A stretch of DNA of 64,000 bases from Orychophragmus violaceus (Eukaryota > Streptophyta > Magnoliopsida > Brassicales > Brassicaceae): NCBI GenBank assembly GCA_030180135.1, contig CM058239.1, positions 66,099,823 to 66,163,822 on the forward strand, written 5' to 3'. Both the position numbers and the translations under genes were made by a program. The notes beneath the pieces are model-generated. The model did no database searches, was not told the origin of the DNA, and was given only the letters and a program-made list of their open reading frames with translations. Within the stretch, counting starts at the first letter, position 1. Every line of letters begins with the position of its first letter. Shown here one piece after another: positions 32,470 to 45,756 of this stretch.

Positions 32470-33442
32470 CGGCAATAAGAAAAAAATATGGAGTCGGGAA
32501 AATTGTTGTGAAGTACATTGACGAGATAGTCAGATTACATGGAGCTCTAGCAAGCATAATCTCGGATAGGGATGTGAGGTTCACATCATACTTCTGATAT
32601 GCTTTTCAAAAGGCCTTGAGAACTAGGGAAAACTTGAGCACGGCCTAAAATAATGGCCAATCAGAAAGAATTATACATACCTTGGAAGACATGATGCGAG
32701 CATGCATCTTGGACTAGGGTGATTCATGGGAATATTATTTACCCTTGGCCGAGTTTCTATAAAAAAAAATATTCTAAACAGTACCGAAATATCTCCGCAT
32801 GAAGCATTGTATGAGCGACCTTTTCGGACTCTCTTATGTTGGGCTCATGTGGGGGGAGTCTAGCATAATCGGGCTTGATATAGTGGAAGAAACTACAGAA
32901 AATATCTGGAACATGAGGATGAAGATTAAGAAAGCACAAGATAAACCTAAAATTTATTCGGACAGGCGTCAGAAAGACATAGAGTTCGTGGTGGGCGATC
33001 ATGTCTTTCTGAAGATGATAACGTTTAAAGGAAGGATAAAGGTATCAATAAGAGGAACTTCGGTCGTTCAGAATTCTAGAAAGGATTGTGATGGTCGCAT
33101 AAAAGCTTGACTTACCGGATTTAGATGGATGCCTTTCACAATGTATTCCATGTATCTCAATACCAGAAATGCTTGACGCATCATGATGTGATTGTGCATG
33201 GGTTACCTAGGGAACTAAAGGAGAATCCGACCGTGGAGGTAAAACCAACTTGGATTATTGATATGACGGTAAATGCAACAAGGATAAAAGTGATACAAAT
33301 GGCAAGGTCATATGGGATTGTAATATGACAGAAGAAGCGACTTGGGAAACAGAAAGTAAAATGAAGGCTGATTTTCCTAACTGTATTAAGGAGTTTGAAC
33401 AGTATCAACAACTTGACTCGGATTCAGGGACGAACCCCTTTT
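32470..33442 (+). pseudogene. Chromodomain-type Gypsy pol, 3' part (decayed)
   Basis: Continues the integrase broken at 24721. It reads YIDEIVRLHGALASIISDRDVRFTS with the catalytic D, then ALRTRENLSTA, MRMKIKKAQDKPK, EFVVGDHVFLKMITFKGR, MDAFHNVFHVSQYQKCLTHHD, VEVKPTWIID and a chromodomain remnant with WDC, ATWETES and MKADFP (about 33240-33400). Stops and frameshifts abound. A chromodomain at the integrase end defines the chromovirus branch of Ty3/Gypsy; in that branch it guides integration to marked chromatin. The 103- and 67-codon plus-strand frames at 32799 and 33125 are pieces of it. Confidence 0.85.
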
Positions 33443-33455
33443 AGGTGGGGAGACT
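33443..33455 (+). other. Gypsy polypurine tract
   Basis: AGGTGGGGAGACT directly before the TGTAATATCCC LTR start. Confidence 0.8.
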
Positions 33456-34862
33456 TGTAATATCCCGATACTCCCTAGAATCGGTACAATGGACCATGGA
33501 ACAGGAATGCAGGCAATCAGTCAGGAAGACTAAGAGGAAGCATTCCATGGTCTAGTATTTGCTAAGATCGGTTAATGAAAAAACTTAGCCAAGGGAAAAT
33601 GAGATGGAAAAGGAGAATCAACTCAGCTGAGCAGAGCGAGTGATAGCGGGGTTAGCTAGCCGACTGAAAGCTATTGACCTAGCTGGGTAAAGGGGGTGAT
33701 TGGGCGGTTAGTGGAGAAGGGTTGTGACAAACAGATGCCACTTTTCAGTCATCCCACTCGCACATGTTTGCTAGCAAAGGCAGTTGGGCAAAAACCCTAT
33801 AAATATTAAGCCAAGGTTAAGTTTATGGACACAAGGAAAAAAGAGAATAAATCCAGAAAAGTAGAGAGCGATTAAGAAGGGAAACAAGAGAATGACGAGT
33901 ATTTTGCCTAGAGTTTAGCTGAAGCGGTAAACGGGAACGGTTTGATGAGCGCGACTAAGTATCATAGTGAAGGATCGAGCATGGATCCATTTGCGACTAA
34001 GGATCACAGAAAGAAGACATACACACCTAAGGTGAGTGCACTTGCTATCTTTTCCCAAGTTTGCGACTCTCTGTTAAACCGAGCGATTCATCAGACTGAC
34101 TATGCAAATGGTTAAATCTCTACTCTCTCCTTCGTATTCAATATTATGCTTAACTAGTTAAGTCTTGATGGCTTATAACTGAATGGATTCATAGATGGAA
34201 TATGGACTCTGTGACTGGTCAGGATCGGATCGCGGTCATGGCCACATCACCGCATGGGATTCATCACGGTTGCGATGTGATCAGATTCTAAGATCGATGT
34301 GTCCGACTTTCGATTCAGCGGATTCACAATCAAGCGAGTTTGGCTAAGGATAAGATTGATCTTTCCAAAACTCGGCCATGATCTGAGTGACTTTCCAGGG
34401 TCTCAGTACAAATGGTTTAAGTTGGGGAAATTAAGGATTTGTCAGAACATATAGAAAGACGTTAGGAGCCTTGTTGATTTACTAAATAAATCTTTAGATT
34501 ACTTACACCTCTTTGTTTTCAAGACATGAAGTTGATCATGAGGAAGATCAAACTTAGGCGTGCGAGAAAAGGACTAGGCGGACATGTGGTGGAATAGCCT
34601 GGATAGTTAGAATCGAACAGTCGTAATAACATATATAGCAAACTTAATTATTGGATCGATTCCCTGATTTATTAATGAAAATCCAGTTTATTTCCAAAAT
34701 CTTACTGCATATTGACTCTATTATGTGAATTTAAGAAAATATAATGAAAATTGAACTCAGAATAAGGATAAGACCCTACAATGGACTGAATGGTTCGAGT
34801 TTCACTAACTGGCCAAACAGAAACAACCTCCTTGGGCCAGCTAGTCGGGATGGGATGTTTCA
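33456..34862 (+). mobile_element. Gypsy LTR (about 1.41 kb)
   Basis: Starts TGTAATATCCCGATACTCC after the polypurine tract and ends GGATGTTTCA. CCCTATAAATATTAAGCC (near 33795) is a good TATA box with a leader of GA-rich sequence. The following bases AATTGGTATCAGAAC look like a primer site, so this one LTR serves as both a 3' and a 5' LTR. Confidence 0.75.
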
Positions 34863-35135
34863 AATTGGTATCAGAACAATATTGGTTACAGGACAGTCAA
34901 GTTTTGGGAGAAAACACCACTCGTCGAGGATTAGTGTCTCCCGCTAGGTTTATGCTTAGATTCTTGGATATTTATTGTTAGGATTGTACTAAATTGTTGA
35001 ATATTCATGTGGAAGAAAATAAATTCGGGAAAAGAAAGAAGAACAAGGGATTGGCTGAAACCGGACAAGATGCAATGGATAAGACAAATCCAAACATTCC
35101 TAGACTAGCAGGACATGTGATTGGTCACACGGGCA
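34863..35135 (+). mobile_element. Start of a second Gypsy internal region (truncated)
   Basis: Begins TTGGTATCAGAAC, a one-base variant of the tRNA-Met-type primer site. A frame starting MDKTNPNIPRLAG could be a gag start, but it ends soon and the similarity to Gypsy is lost near 35135. Confidence 0.55.
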
Positions 35136-35149
35136 CAATACCTGAGACA

Positions 35150-36010
35150 CAAGTTATCTTCTCCTTCAGCCGCACGATCTCCATTAGCTCCGTAAAGCTT
35201 GTCCGCCGGCGCCATCAAATACGCCGCACGCCTCCGTGTGAGGCGGTTTATTCTTGTTTATTTCTCGCATTTTGCTATATGTCGTAATGTCGTAATTGGA
35301 TTAGGCCAAACTTCATCGTTTTTTGTGGGCTATATACATGTGAGGTCCATAAGAATCTACAATCGTAGATGTTAAATTAATTGAGTACTACATATATGAA
35401 TAAGGAAATGAGAATTGGAATTTAAAATTGAGTTAATAAGTTACTGAATTAAATACGTTGTATGAATGGTTGTTGGTTGAGATCATAATTGCTATATTAA
35501 AACGGTTAATCGGATTATGATAATGTGTTCTTGATTGGTTATGATTTTTGTATGAGAACCTAGAAAGTATGTTTGAAGAAGGATTATGTCTTAAACATTT
35601 CATTTCGTGATGGGATTGATTGTTGATGTGAGTTTGTGATAGAGAGACAGGGTGCCGGGTTGAGAGTCACATGTGCACATGTGTTAGATAGACCCTGGAG
35701 TGGTGCCGGTTTGGCATGGTGAACCACAGGGTGTCCAGGTGGTTCCCTTAGCGTATATATAAGTATATATTCATTATGTGAAACTTTTTAATTCTTGTCT
35801 TGGCGTTAAGTCGTATAACAATCGTGTTAAGATGGATTGGTTCGAATTGTTCTCACTTAGTAATCCAAATTACTCATCCTCTAATTTTCTATTATTCCTT
35901 CGCATTAGTAGTAGTAAAGTTAAATCTGGTTGATTTGGTGGATGTAAAATGAAGAAATCATGCTCAAAATTCTTGGGACCATACACTCCGGTTGGCCTTT
36001 AGGCTTGGAC
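35150..36010 (+). repeat. Old direct repeat, copy 1
   Basis: Aligns with 39255-40275: both begin near CAAGTTATCTTCTCCTTCAG and share GGTTAATCGGATTATGATAA, GAGAACCTAGAA and AAGTCGTATAACAATCGTGT in order. Divergence is marked, with indels. They could be LTRs of an unrecognised element or a duplicated segment; I could not define TG...CA ends. Confidence 0.6.
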
Positions 36011-37020
36011 GTTTGGCCAGACATCCCGTCGTTTCACCTTTATGAAGAGACGAGTGTCACTATTTCGTATCAGAGGATGGGTTAAGGTCAATCAGTCCTG
36101 TCCTAAGGGTTTAGATTCTGCTAGCCACCTAGGGCTTATCAGATCATGGGTTACGCCGTTTTCTAAAAAGCGTATTTTGGTTTCTAAAAGAGTTTGTGAA
36201 ATCTTAATGGATTTGAATAGAGGATCATCACCGAACAGAAACCTAAGCCTTGAATTCAAGTACGGAGGTGGAGGCCGACCTGTTGGAGGATTCAGAGTGA
36301 AGGAAACAGGATGCTTCTCATGAATGTTTCAGAAGTGCATGGGAGCCGGACCAGAGACCGGGTAAAGGGAAAAAGACAGAAAAGACCATAAAATAGCAAT
36401 AGGAATCATTGCTATCCGACAACTTTCTTGAACCCTTAGAATTTCATTTAATTGGTTTCGAAGATCAAAATATTTGATTTTATTGGTCCTTACTTTTGTA
36501 AACGCATTCCCCTTCTTCTTATCTTAATAGGAACGTTGGGAAAAGATGTTGAAGATGCTTATCCTTTCCTTTCAAGTCGAATTTCTAACCTATGGACGAA
36601 TATGCAAGCATACATTCCATGCTTGTTTGAGTAATAGCGATGAGATTTTCCAATATCATGCTAAGAAAATGACATCATGACCCCTGCGTGGCTAGTCGAG
36701 TTCGCCATTCTTCACTAGGAGAGGGACCAGTTCTTTTTCCTTCCTTTCTATTTTTTTAGCAATTTATAGTTTAGCGGATTCCGTAAGCTGAGTTTTATTA
36801 CTTATGTTTTCTATTTAAATTACTGTATTTCTACTCCTTATTTTTACTATATTCATATTTTATTTCAGAAGATCCGTTTAGTAAGAAAACCTATCTTATT
36901 TCTTCTAAACACTTTCTAAGGTCTCTCTAAAGTCGTATTTGGTTACATTGGATTTGGGGTTGCTCCTAGAAATCCTTCGTTCTTGAATTCGCAGAGAATT
37001 CTAGTTAACTGGAAAAGAAT
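36011..37020. other. Intergenic DNA, no gene recognised
   Basis: A 93-codon plus frame at 36042-36323 has no recognisable domain. The rest is AT-rich. Confidence 0.4.
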
Positions 37021-39251
37021 TGTAATATCCCAAACCCAAATAATTCAAATTTTGGCCCATAAAACCTCCTCTCCCCTTTCTTTTTCCTCCCTTCATTATT
37101 TCCTCTTATTCTCCTCCATTAATTTCAGTCGCCATTAACTCGTCCCTTATTTTCCCCTCTCCTCCTTCCTTAACCTCTCCCGTGAATAACTCACGTCATT
37201 AACTCCTTCTGTTTTCTCCTCTTATGATTGATACATATTAAACCCGAACCGTTCCTCTTCTCCTCCCATATATCTTTGTAAGTTTGTATCATCGTATTCT
37301 TAAAAACCTATACGCCTCCTCCTTTTTATTAGGAGCAGCCGAGACCTTGTTGTCGCGAGCCGCCTCCTCTATTGCAAGGTAACTTTCCTTCTCTTCTCCT
37401 TATCCTTCTTCTTTTTGCCTATACCATGTTCCTTCCCAGTCTCTCTCTCCTCAGCTCTCTCTTCTCTTACTCTATCTCACTTCTTCTTTTTCCCGTCATG
37501 TCATCGTTGGAGCTGCGCCTCGCAGTCAACTAGAGCCGCGTCTCCCTCCTCGCCGTCAGCTGAAGCCACTCCTCGCCGTCAGCCGAAATCGCTCGTCTCC
37601 ACATTTGCCTATTCCTCTATCTCTCTTTTGTGTCTCTATCTTCTCTTCTCCCTGGGTCAGCATGTGGAGATCCACCTCATCATGTCGATATCCAGTAGCC
37701 GCCATGACGGTGCCATTGAAAATCATATTCGCTTCAGCCACAAATCATTGCACTGATCCAGAATGTAATGGCCTTGGCCCAGCTATTTTTTTTATTTCTT
37801 TCATAACCCATTAAGCCCAATAGCCCATCTTAAACCTAGGGTTTTTCACCTCTTTCCTATAAAAGGAGGTAGCCACCAAGAGAAAGAGGAGGAGAGAAAA
37901 TTAAAGCGAAGCTTGCGGAAATCCCGAGCCATCAGCCGTCGCCCTCTGTCGTTCGTCGATCTGTCAAAGAGGAGCCTCGTGGTATTGGAGACACAAAAAA
38001 GAAGCTTTCCGGAGAAGGTTTCTCGGATTTCCATCATCAATCTGGCTGTCATCTTTCAAAGCGTTTTCCCATTTATCCGTAAGGATCCACAGAACTCACA
38101 GAACTCCTATTTCCAGAAAGGTAAGAATCGATCCGATCCGATTTACCGTTTGAGAGTTATGACCGTTTCTTCAAAACGTTTCTGTGATGTTGCGAATCTG
38201 TAACAGTTTATCAGATCTGTGTTTTTTGTGGGAAAACGAGGTCCACTTTACCCGAAACTTGGCATGAACCTTCTATACTCATAGATCCAGATTTCGGTTG
38301 ATGGAAAACCGATTTGGGTCTTGGGAGCATAGGGAAGCGTGTCATCAAAGTTGTAGTAGCAGTTCTGTCCAATTAGGCAATCATTCATCGTTATGGCAAA
38401 GGTGATGACCGGTCGTGATCTTTATCCTATTCCTATCCCAATAATCTAGTCGTGAGGCCTTGTTTAATAGCGTCTTTCCTAGGTAGAGTAGATCTAGCGG
38501 ATGACTTGTGTTGATGCGATTGAAAGCACCAGATAGGTTATCACTAAATCGAAAACGTTGCTTGTGTATGATGGCTTGTGTGGATTAGGTTATGGTAGAA
38601 ATTTGTTGGCAGGACAAGGTACGAGGTTCGTTCAGTGATTGTCCTTGATCGTCGGAGGAGGGTCCTGACGAGCCCTCCCGCTGTTCGTTCGTTCGTTTGA
38701 AGGTTCGCGAGCCATTTGTTTGATGTGGAAAGGGCATAACGGCCGGTCTGTGCGGTGCAGATAGGGCTGTGGAACGAGTCCGCAACCATAGACAAGTAGG
38801 TAATCGTTGGGTGCAAGGTGTTATTATCCTTGAACTCATTGCTTGGTTGTTGTGATAGTATATGATTAGATCGCATGTTCCTAGATTTTGCACTCACTGG
38901 GTATTGGTGTTGAACCTATTACTCAGGCCTCCTTTGTTGTCAGTTTTGCAGATAATCCCAGAGAGTTGCAAGAGTAGACGGTCGGGTGTGGTGTTACATT
39001 TTGGGAAAATGGGCTCTTTGAGTGTTCTTTTTATTTCAATAAGATTATTGTGTTTCTTTCGTTTTCACGATTAAGTTTGTTTTAGTTTAGTTTTCCTTTG
39101 TAAGACTCGGTTTTGATTTCAATAAAGTAATCTTTTTCGGTTATTAAGTGTTAGTTTTGGTTTATGACTCGGTTAGCTGGTTTGTGGACCATGGCTTGAG
39201 AAGCCGATGAGTTGTTTGCTGGATCCGACAGGCGACAGGACGGGTATTACA
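37021..39251 (+). mobile_element. Gypsy LTR-like sequence (solo or nested LTRs)
   Basis: Starts TGTAATATCCCAAACCC and ends GGGTATTACA, typical of Gypsy LTR ends here. A second pair of candidate ends lies inside: TGTAATGGCC at 37764 and GGTGTTACA at 38998. The inner part (37850-38350) matches the minus-strand fragment at 17011-17950 and has CCTATAAAAGGAGG as a TATA box. Neither pair has a visible target duplication, so I cannot tell one long LTR from two nested ones. Confidence 0.5.
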
Positions 39252-39254
39252 CAA

Positions 39255-40275
39255 AACTTGCTTGAGACGCAAGTTATCTTCTCCTTCAGCTGCACGATCT
39301 CCATACCACTGTAATCTATTTCAAGCTTGTCCACTGGGTCATCAAAGACGCTGTTGAACGTCCATCGCTCAATGTACCAAGTTTGCACTCGGAACCATGC
39401 GCTTTTTCCGTAAATTCGATCGGTGTTCAATCTTGGTTCATATTTAAACCATGCCAAGGTCAGACAGCTCGTTCTAGTTTATTTCCCGCATATTATAATA
39501 TGATGTAATGGTTTTATTTGAGTAGGCCTACTTTTGTCGTTTTTTTGTGTGCTATATATATATATATATATGTTAGGCCTATAAGAATATATATATATAA
39601 TCGTAGATATTAATCAAGAACTATATATATTTATATGGATATGAGAATTGGAAATTTAAACTGGAGTTAATGCGTTAGAGAATGGAATTAGTTGTTGTAT
39701 GATTGTTTGTTGGTTGAGAATAGAATTATTATGTTAAAATGGTTAATCGGATTATGATAATGTGTTGCTTGATTGGTGATAATTATTGTGTGAGAACCTA
39801 GAACGCATGTTTAAAGAAGGGTTAGGTCGTAAACCGGTTATTACGTGATGAGATTGATTGTTGAGGTGGTGATAGAGGGAGGGTGTTAAGGTTGAATTCC
39901 CATGTAGACATATGTGAGTAGGCATGTGCCGGTTTGGGCATGTTTATCGTTGGAGTGTGATGGACCATGGAGTGGTGTTAGTTGTGCATGGTGCCGGTTT
40001 TTGCATGGCATTGGTTTGACGTGGTGGACCACGGGATGCCATAGCTTTTTAATTGTAGTCTTGCCATTAAGTCGTATAACAATCGTGTTGAGATGGATTG
40101 GTTTGAACTGTTTTTAGTGGATAATCCCAATTATTCGTTCCCTCTTTTTTTTCCAATTCTTATGATGGATTAGAAAAAATATTTAAATTAATTGTGTTGG
40201 TGGATTTGAATAGAAAAAATATGTTTAGGTTTTTTTGGGACTAATGAGGAAACACTCCCGTTAACTTTAGACGCT
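39255..40275 (+). repeat. Old direct repeat, copy 2
   Basis: Partner of 35150-36010. Its left part contains a minus-strand frame (39173-39457) reading YIERWTFNSVFDDPVDKL and GMEIVQLKEKITC. That stretch looks protein-like but I do not recognise it; the matching part of copy 1 is disrupted. It also has a TA run at 39555-39573. Confidence 0.55.
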
Positions 40276-41159
40276 TCTTCTAACATTATTGCAGCTTGCT
40301 GACAATACACAGATCACGCGGATTTATCATAGATGAAAAATTACCTTTTTAATAATCCTTTTTGAAAATTACTCTCTTTTTGAGGAAATTTAGCTAGTGT
40401 TTTACGTTATTACCCATAAATTTGTTTGCATGTCCAATTTTCCACCAATAACTATTTATTTATAGCTCAATTATCCCTAAAGTATGCCCATTGTTATTAA
40501 ATCATTTATGCCACATTTTATATTAATATATTCGATGTGTGAGAACAAAAGTTATAATGATGCTTGAATCACTAATAACCGAATTGTCTACTCGGATCAC
40601 ATGTATAAAAGAATGGCTTTTTTATCGCCAAAAAGGAAAAAAAAAGAATTACTTTGGCACAGGAGATAGTTATCCCATTGGAATATAATCTACCCTATAT
40701 TTTAATATGCAACTTTTGTTATTCAAATTAATCTTGAGTTAAATGAGTTTTAAACTCAACTTGTAAAACTTAAAATAGTACACTTTTGTTATTCAAATTA
40801 ATCTTGAGTTAAATGAGTTTTAAACTCAACTTGTAAAACTTAAAATAGTATTAATTTTCTAGTATATGACATTAAAGCTATTCTGTATTTTTTCACCTTA
40901 AAAAAGAATATTAAATTTTCCGTGTGCAACATTAAATATAAAGAAATAATTTATATTTACAATAAATGTAAAAATATCATGGAAATATGGAATATGCTTC
41001 CAAATTTATTCGAATTTGCTAACATGCAGAAATATGTCTGATAACCGAAAAAACTTTCTTACGATAAAAACTCAGTTGTCTAGATCACGTAATCCCCCAG
41101 CTTTTAAAATCGAAAAGGAAGATCAATCAGTTCGCCCTAGATACAAAAGTTCTCTGACG
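40276..41159. other. AT-rich intergenic DNA
   Basis: No gene. Contains the 70-bp tandem duplication at 40712-40850. Confidence 0.4.
40712..40850 (+). repeat. 70-bp tandem duplication
   Basis: ACTTTTGTTATTCAAATTAA starts at 40712 and again at 40782; the two units look identical. Each contains the inverted pair TTGAGTT and AACTCAA. Confidence 0.9.
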
Positions 41160-41712
41160 TGTTTACCGAGGCACTGTAGTCACCTTCGATTTTTCCCGTC
41201 TTCCTCCCCGACGGCCGGCGATCTGCGCCTGCGCCGTCGGGGGAGGCTCGTCACCTGTGATTGTGTCCATTTGCTTTGTGATGCCGGTTGTTCAGAGAGC
41301 AGTATTGTCCTTGTGGTTCGGTCACCTTGGTCGCGGTCCCTTTGGGTCTTTTGCAGGTGGCTAAGGTTCTCCTTAGTTGTTGTTAAGTCCTTATCACATG
41401 TGAGCTGGTTTGTGCTCGTCTTCGCTTACTTCAGATAGCATTAATGCTGTGTTTTTGAGTGAGTGCTTGTCCTATCTCCTAGCTGCTTCGGTTTAGTTCC
41501 TGCGTTTTTCTTCGTATCTTCTGCTTCTGTGCAGGGGTTCTCCTAATCTTCTCGCATTTGGTAGGACTTGGAGCTGCGGCTCTTCTCGCATCTGGTCGTC
41601 GTTATCGGATGGTAAAAGTTCTTCCTTCGTCTGCCTCGAGTGGTCTACACTCGGTCTCTCGTGACTCCTATAGTTGGAGCACTCTTTTGTGAGCCGGTTT
41701 GATCCAAATAAA
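41160..41712 (+). mobile_element. GC-richer block, possibly the 5' end of a LINE
   Basis: Much richer in G+C than its neighbours, with CTTCCTCCCCGACGGCCGG and a self-complementary CGACGGC/GCCGTCG pair. Plant LINE 5' untranslated regions look like this. It stops abruptly where the CACTA terminus starts. The 140-codon frame at 41016-41438 has no known domain. Confidence 0.25.
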
Positions 41713-42180
41713 CACTACAAGAAATATGGGCATTGGTAGCACACCGAAAACGCTACCATAGGGTTTTAGTAGCGTTTTCATGAACGCTATGTCAGCCGCA
41801 GCTATAATAGACCCCTCCCCCCTACCATAGCGTTTTTTTAATGCTACATCAGATAGACCTATTATAGCGCTAATAAAATGATATATAAATTTATTTCATA
41901 ACGCCGTATACGTGCTATTATTCCATTTTTCCTAACATATTTTTAGTGCTGTAATATATTTTATAATGACAAATATAAAATGCCATTGAATTTTTTTTCA
42001 TGGCATTTTATTGGTATATATTATAGCTTTGTTGTATTATATAAAATATATTGTAATTTGGTTTTTAAATAAAATTTATATTGCATTAAATTTATAAAAC
42101 ATATATTATTTCCATAAATCATCCAATACATAAACAATAATCTTACATTAGTCTTACATAATATTATTCCAAATCCTAAA
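41713..42180 (+). mobile_element. CACTA (En/Spm) transposon terminus with subterminal repeats
   Basis: Begins CACTACAAGAAATATGGGC: CACTACAAGAAA is the standard terminal inverted repeat start of plant CACTA elements. Behind it GTAGCG, TACCATAG and AACGCTA units recur in both orientations to about 41930, as in subterminal transposase-binding regions. The opposite end (TTTCTTGTAGTG) is not in the window; it should lie beyond Copia-4. Confidence 0.8.
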
Positions 42181-42261
42181 TTACTTTGAGGAAAAATTAA
42201 ACCAACTCCTTAGATCTCACTTTCCCGGCTTCTTCCTTAGCACGTACCACTAGCATCAATG

Positions 42262-43050
42262 CTAAGCTGCCTTTTCACCGAGCTCTCTTAACAGTTTTGC
42301 TCCTTCTACGCCAACTCTCTGAAGCTCTTGCCGGAATACTTGTCTCCGTTCCTCCAGTGCCTGTGAAATGATTCCAGATTATGACTTATGAGCAACTGTT
42401 TTGTTCTCTTACCTGATATTCTATCTAAGTTCCACAGATTGTATTGAAATACAATGACAAAAGTTCACAAATATCCGAATCTCTCTTGTGTATCAGAAAT
42501 ATTGAAGCTAGATTGGAAGTGTTACCTGTATTTCTGAGAGAATGCAGCCGTGCAATGCCATCACAGTGAATGCACAATGCTTGAGACCGCCGCTGAGCTT
42601 GACGTAATTCTGCCATGGGTAGTGAAATTACTTGTATGGTCCGTGAGGCAGCTCCCATATTACGAAACTCATCCTTGCAATTACAACAGAAAAAGAAACT
42701 AATTCAGAGACGAGAAGCAATGAGAAGAAATAAATATATGTTTTATGATGATTCTGCAATGACAAATACCAGAGACTTTTCTTCGCTGGTTGACTCAACT
42801 GCTGATCTGTAACCCTTGTAAACTGGATCCTCTGAGGCTTGGTACGTGAGGATTTTGGATGGGATTCTCTCGTATTCAACGCAGCGGAGGTATCCGTTCA
42901 CACAACCTGTAAAAGACCAAATGAAAAATATAAGTCAAGCATCTTCTTCTCAGGGCTCTAAAGCCAAAATCCTTTGTTCTACTGACCTTCAAGAGAAGTC
43001 GCGACATTCATGAAATTCTTCACAGAACAGCATGTCGGAGAGTGACGGTT
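42262..43050 (-). pseudogene. ALMT (aluminium-activated malate transporter) fragment
   Basis: ALMT proteins are plant anion channels. Four exon-like pieces of the conserved part after the membrane region can be read. Near 43010: SVKNFMNVATSLEG, donor GTCAGT. 42906-42770: CVNGYLRCVEYERIPSKI then LTYQASEDPVYKGYRSAVES. 42673-42526: SFVIWELPHGPYK, a TAA stop, then YPWQNYVKLSGGLKHCAFTV and MALHGCILSEIQ. 42360-42262: ALEERRQVFRQELQRVGVEG to a stop. Introns have GT and AG ends. The in-frame TAA and the missing N-terminal membrane domain make it a pseudogene. It lies just inside the CACTA end and its upstream neighbour is an unrelated gene fragment, so it was probably captured. Confidence 0.8.
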
Positions 43051-43139
43051 TCCTCCTTGGGCTCTCTGGTCTTTCTCCTCGACTATATAGCTAGACAAGC
43101 AAAACGGATATAAGAAACCAAATCGGTCACTGAACTACT

Positions 43140-43655
43140 CTATTTAGCAATGAAGTTCTTGAACTGAATACTAGGAATTTGACGCACTGCCATGTCACAG
43201 TTGTTACCCACGGCTATCTGCAATAATCTCACCAAATGCTGTGGCGAGTGCTGCAACTGCAAGAGAAGAGAATAACGAGAAACACAAGCATCAGGAACTC
43301 CAGATCTTAATCCAATACAAATAGTAAATCCCAACTGCAACACCAATGGAAATCAGACTATAGTGTAATAAAGCCTAACACAAATCCAAAAAAGTTCACT
43401 TATAAGGATCATCTTTACACGAGAGCGTCAACAACTGAAAGTAAAACTACAGGATACTAATATCAAAACAATCTCATCTGGGGACCAATCAAACTCACGA
43501 AGGATATTAAAAACCAGCAACTGTAAATACATCTTAAGAGAATTCAAGTAAAACTGAGAGACCAGATTGAGTTTTTGCTCATAAGCTTTGTGTTTATCGG
43601 GATTGGGGCTAAGCGCAGCATCTCGTAGGATCAAAGCGAGGCTAGGCAGATCCAT
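43140..43655 (-). pseudogene. SAD2/importin-7-like N-terminal fragment
   Basis: Exon 1 begins at the ATG at 43655: MDLPSLALILRDAALSPNPD then KHKAYEQKLN. Exon 2 (about 43262-43140) reads LQHSPQHLVRLLQIAVGNNC then DMAVRQIPSIQFKNFIAK and runs into a stop. This is the start of the importin-beta N-terminal domain of plant SAD2-type nuclear import receptors, which bind Ran-GTP and cargo. Only the first two exons exist; a full receptor has about a thousand residues. The CT-rich run and leader-like sequence on its 5' side (43656-43980) seem to have come with it. Confidence 0.8.
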
Positions 43656-43853
43656 CCTATGGGGAGTTTGGAAATCGAGACACAACTAGACGAAACCTAA
43701 ATGGATCTGCTCGAACCCTATGGATGAACTGAGGAGCCGGTGGTGGAACAGATGAGCAAGGCGGACAACTCAACGGCGGAGTTAGCTTCGTCGCCATGGT
43801 ATAGAGAACTTACATAGAAACAAAGTGAGAGAAGGATAGAGAGAAGATCCCGT

Positions 43854-45107
<1,254 letters not shown>

Positions 45108-45743
45108 TGTTGGATCGTTTAGTGTCTCCTGATTCAATTCTCAGATTGATTCATCCTACTAAACATGCAGATCTAGGTTCTCTTGAATAGAAACATAATA
45201 GATCTCACATGTTACCTTTTTTTGCAGCGGAATGGGAGGTAAGGGTCAGAGATCAGCAGAACCACCAAGAGATGGATCCTCCAAAGGCTCACACACGCAC
45301 ACCGGGAAATTTGGCTGCTAGACCAGCTTAGAGAGGAGGCGCAGAGAGAGAGATGAGAGGCGCAGAGTGCTAAGAAAAATTAGAGAGCTAGGTCTGATTT
45401 TACTCATTAAAATCCCTTCTAGTTCTCATGGGCTTTTGGGCCCAATTCTCAGTTCTGATTAAATCCCTTGGATTTAATCAGGCCCTTTAGTCTCTCTAAG
45501 TACAGTAAATGCCTAGCACTTTTACCGTACTTCTGCTAAACCGTTCCTTCGTATTTTCCCGTTAGCTTAGGCGTGTGACCCATATGGGATCATATAATAA
45601 AGGCAATAAGTCCAAGACTTATAGATCATGAGCGGACTCTAGCAAGCCATCATGACCCCCAGTATTATATGACTTATGTCTGATCATTGACATACTCTTA
45701 CTTTCTAGAGACAGTACCGAGATTACTGGACACAATTCCAACA
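45108..45743 (-). mobile_element. Copia-3 3' LTR
   Basis: 636 bases, TGTTGGAT...CCAACA. Hairpin at 45498-45532, and a second perfect stem GATTAAATCC/GGATTTAATC near 45456. Confidence 0.95.
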
Positions 45744-45756
45744 ATCTCCCACTTGT
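45744..45756 (-). other. Copia-3 polypurine tract
   Basis: ACAAGTGGGAGAT on the minus strand, next to the 3' LTR. Confidence 0.9.

Noticed and set aside
41016..41438. 140-codon plus-strand gene
   Set aside because: No recognisable domain, mixed composition, and it crosses from AT-rich DNA into a GC-rich block that ends at the CACTA terminus.
42425..42658. An unknown protein with reading SRTIQVISLPMAEL
   Set aside because: It is the wrong frame of an ALMT exon; the ALMT frame gives SFVIWELPHGPYK and MALHGCILSEIQ.
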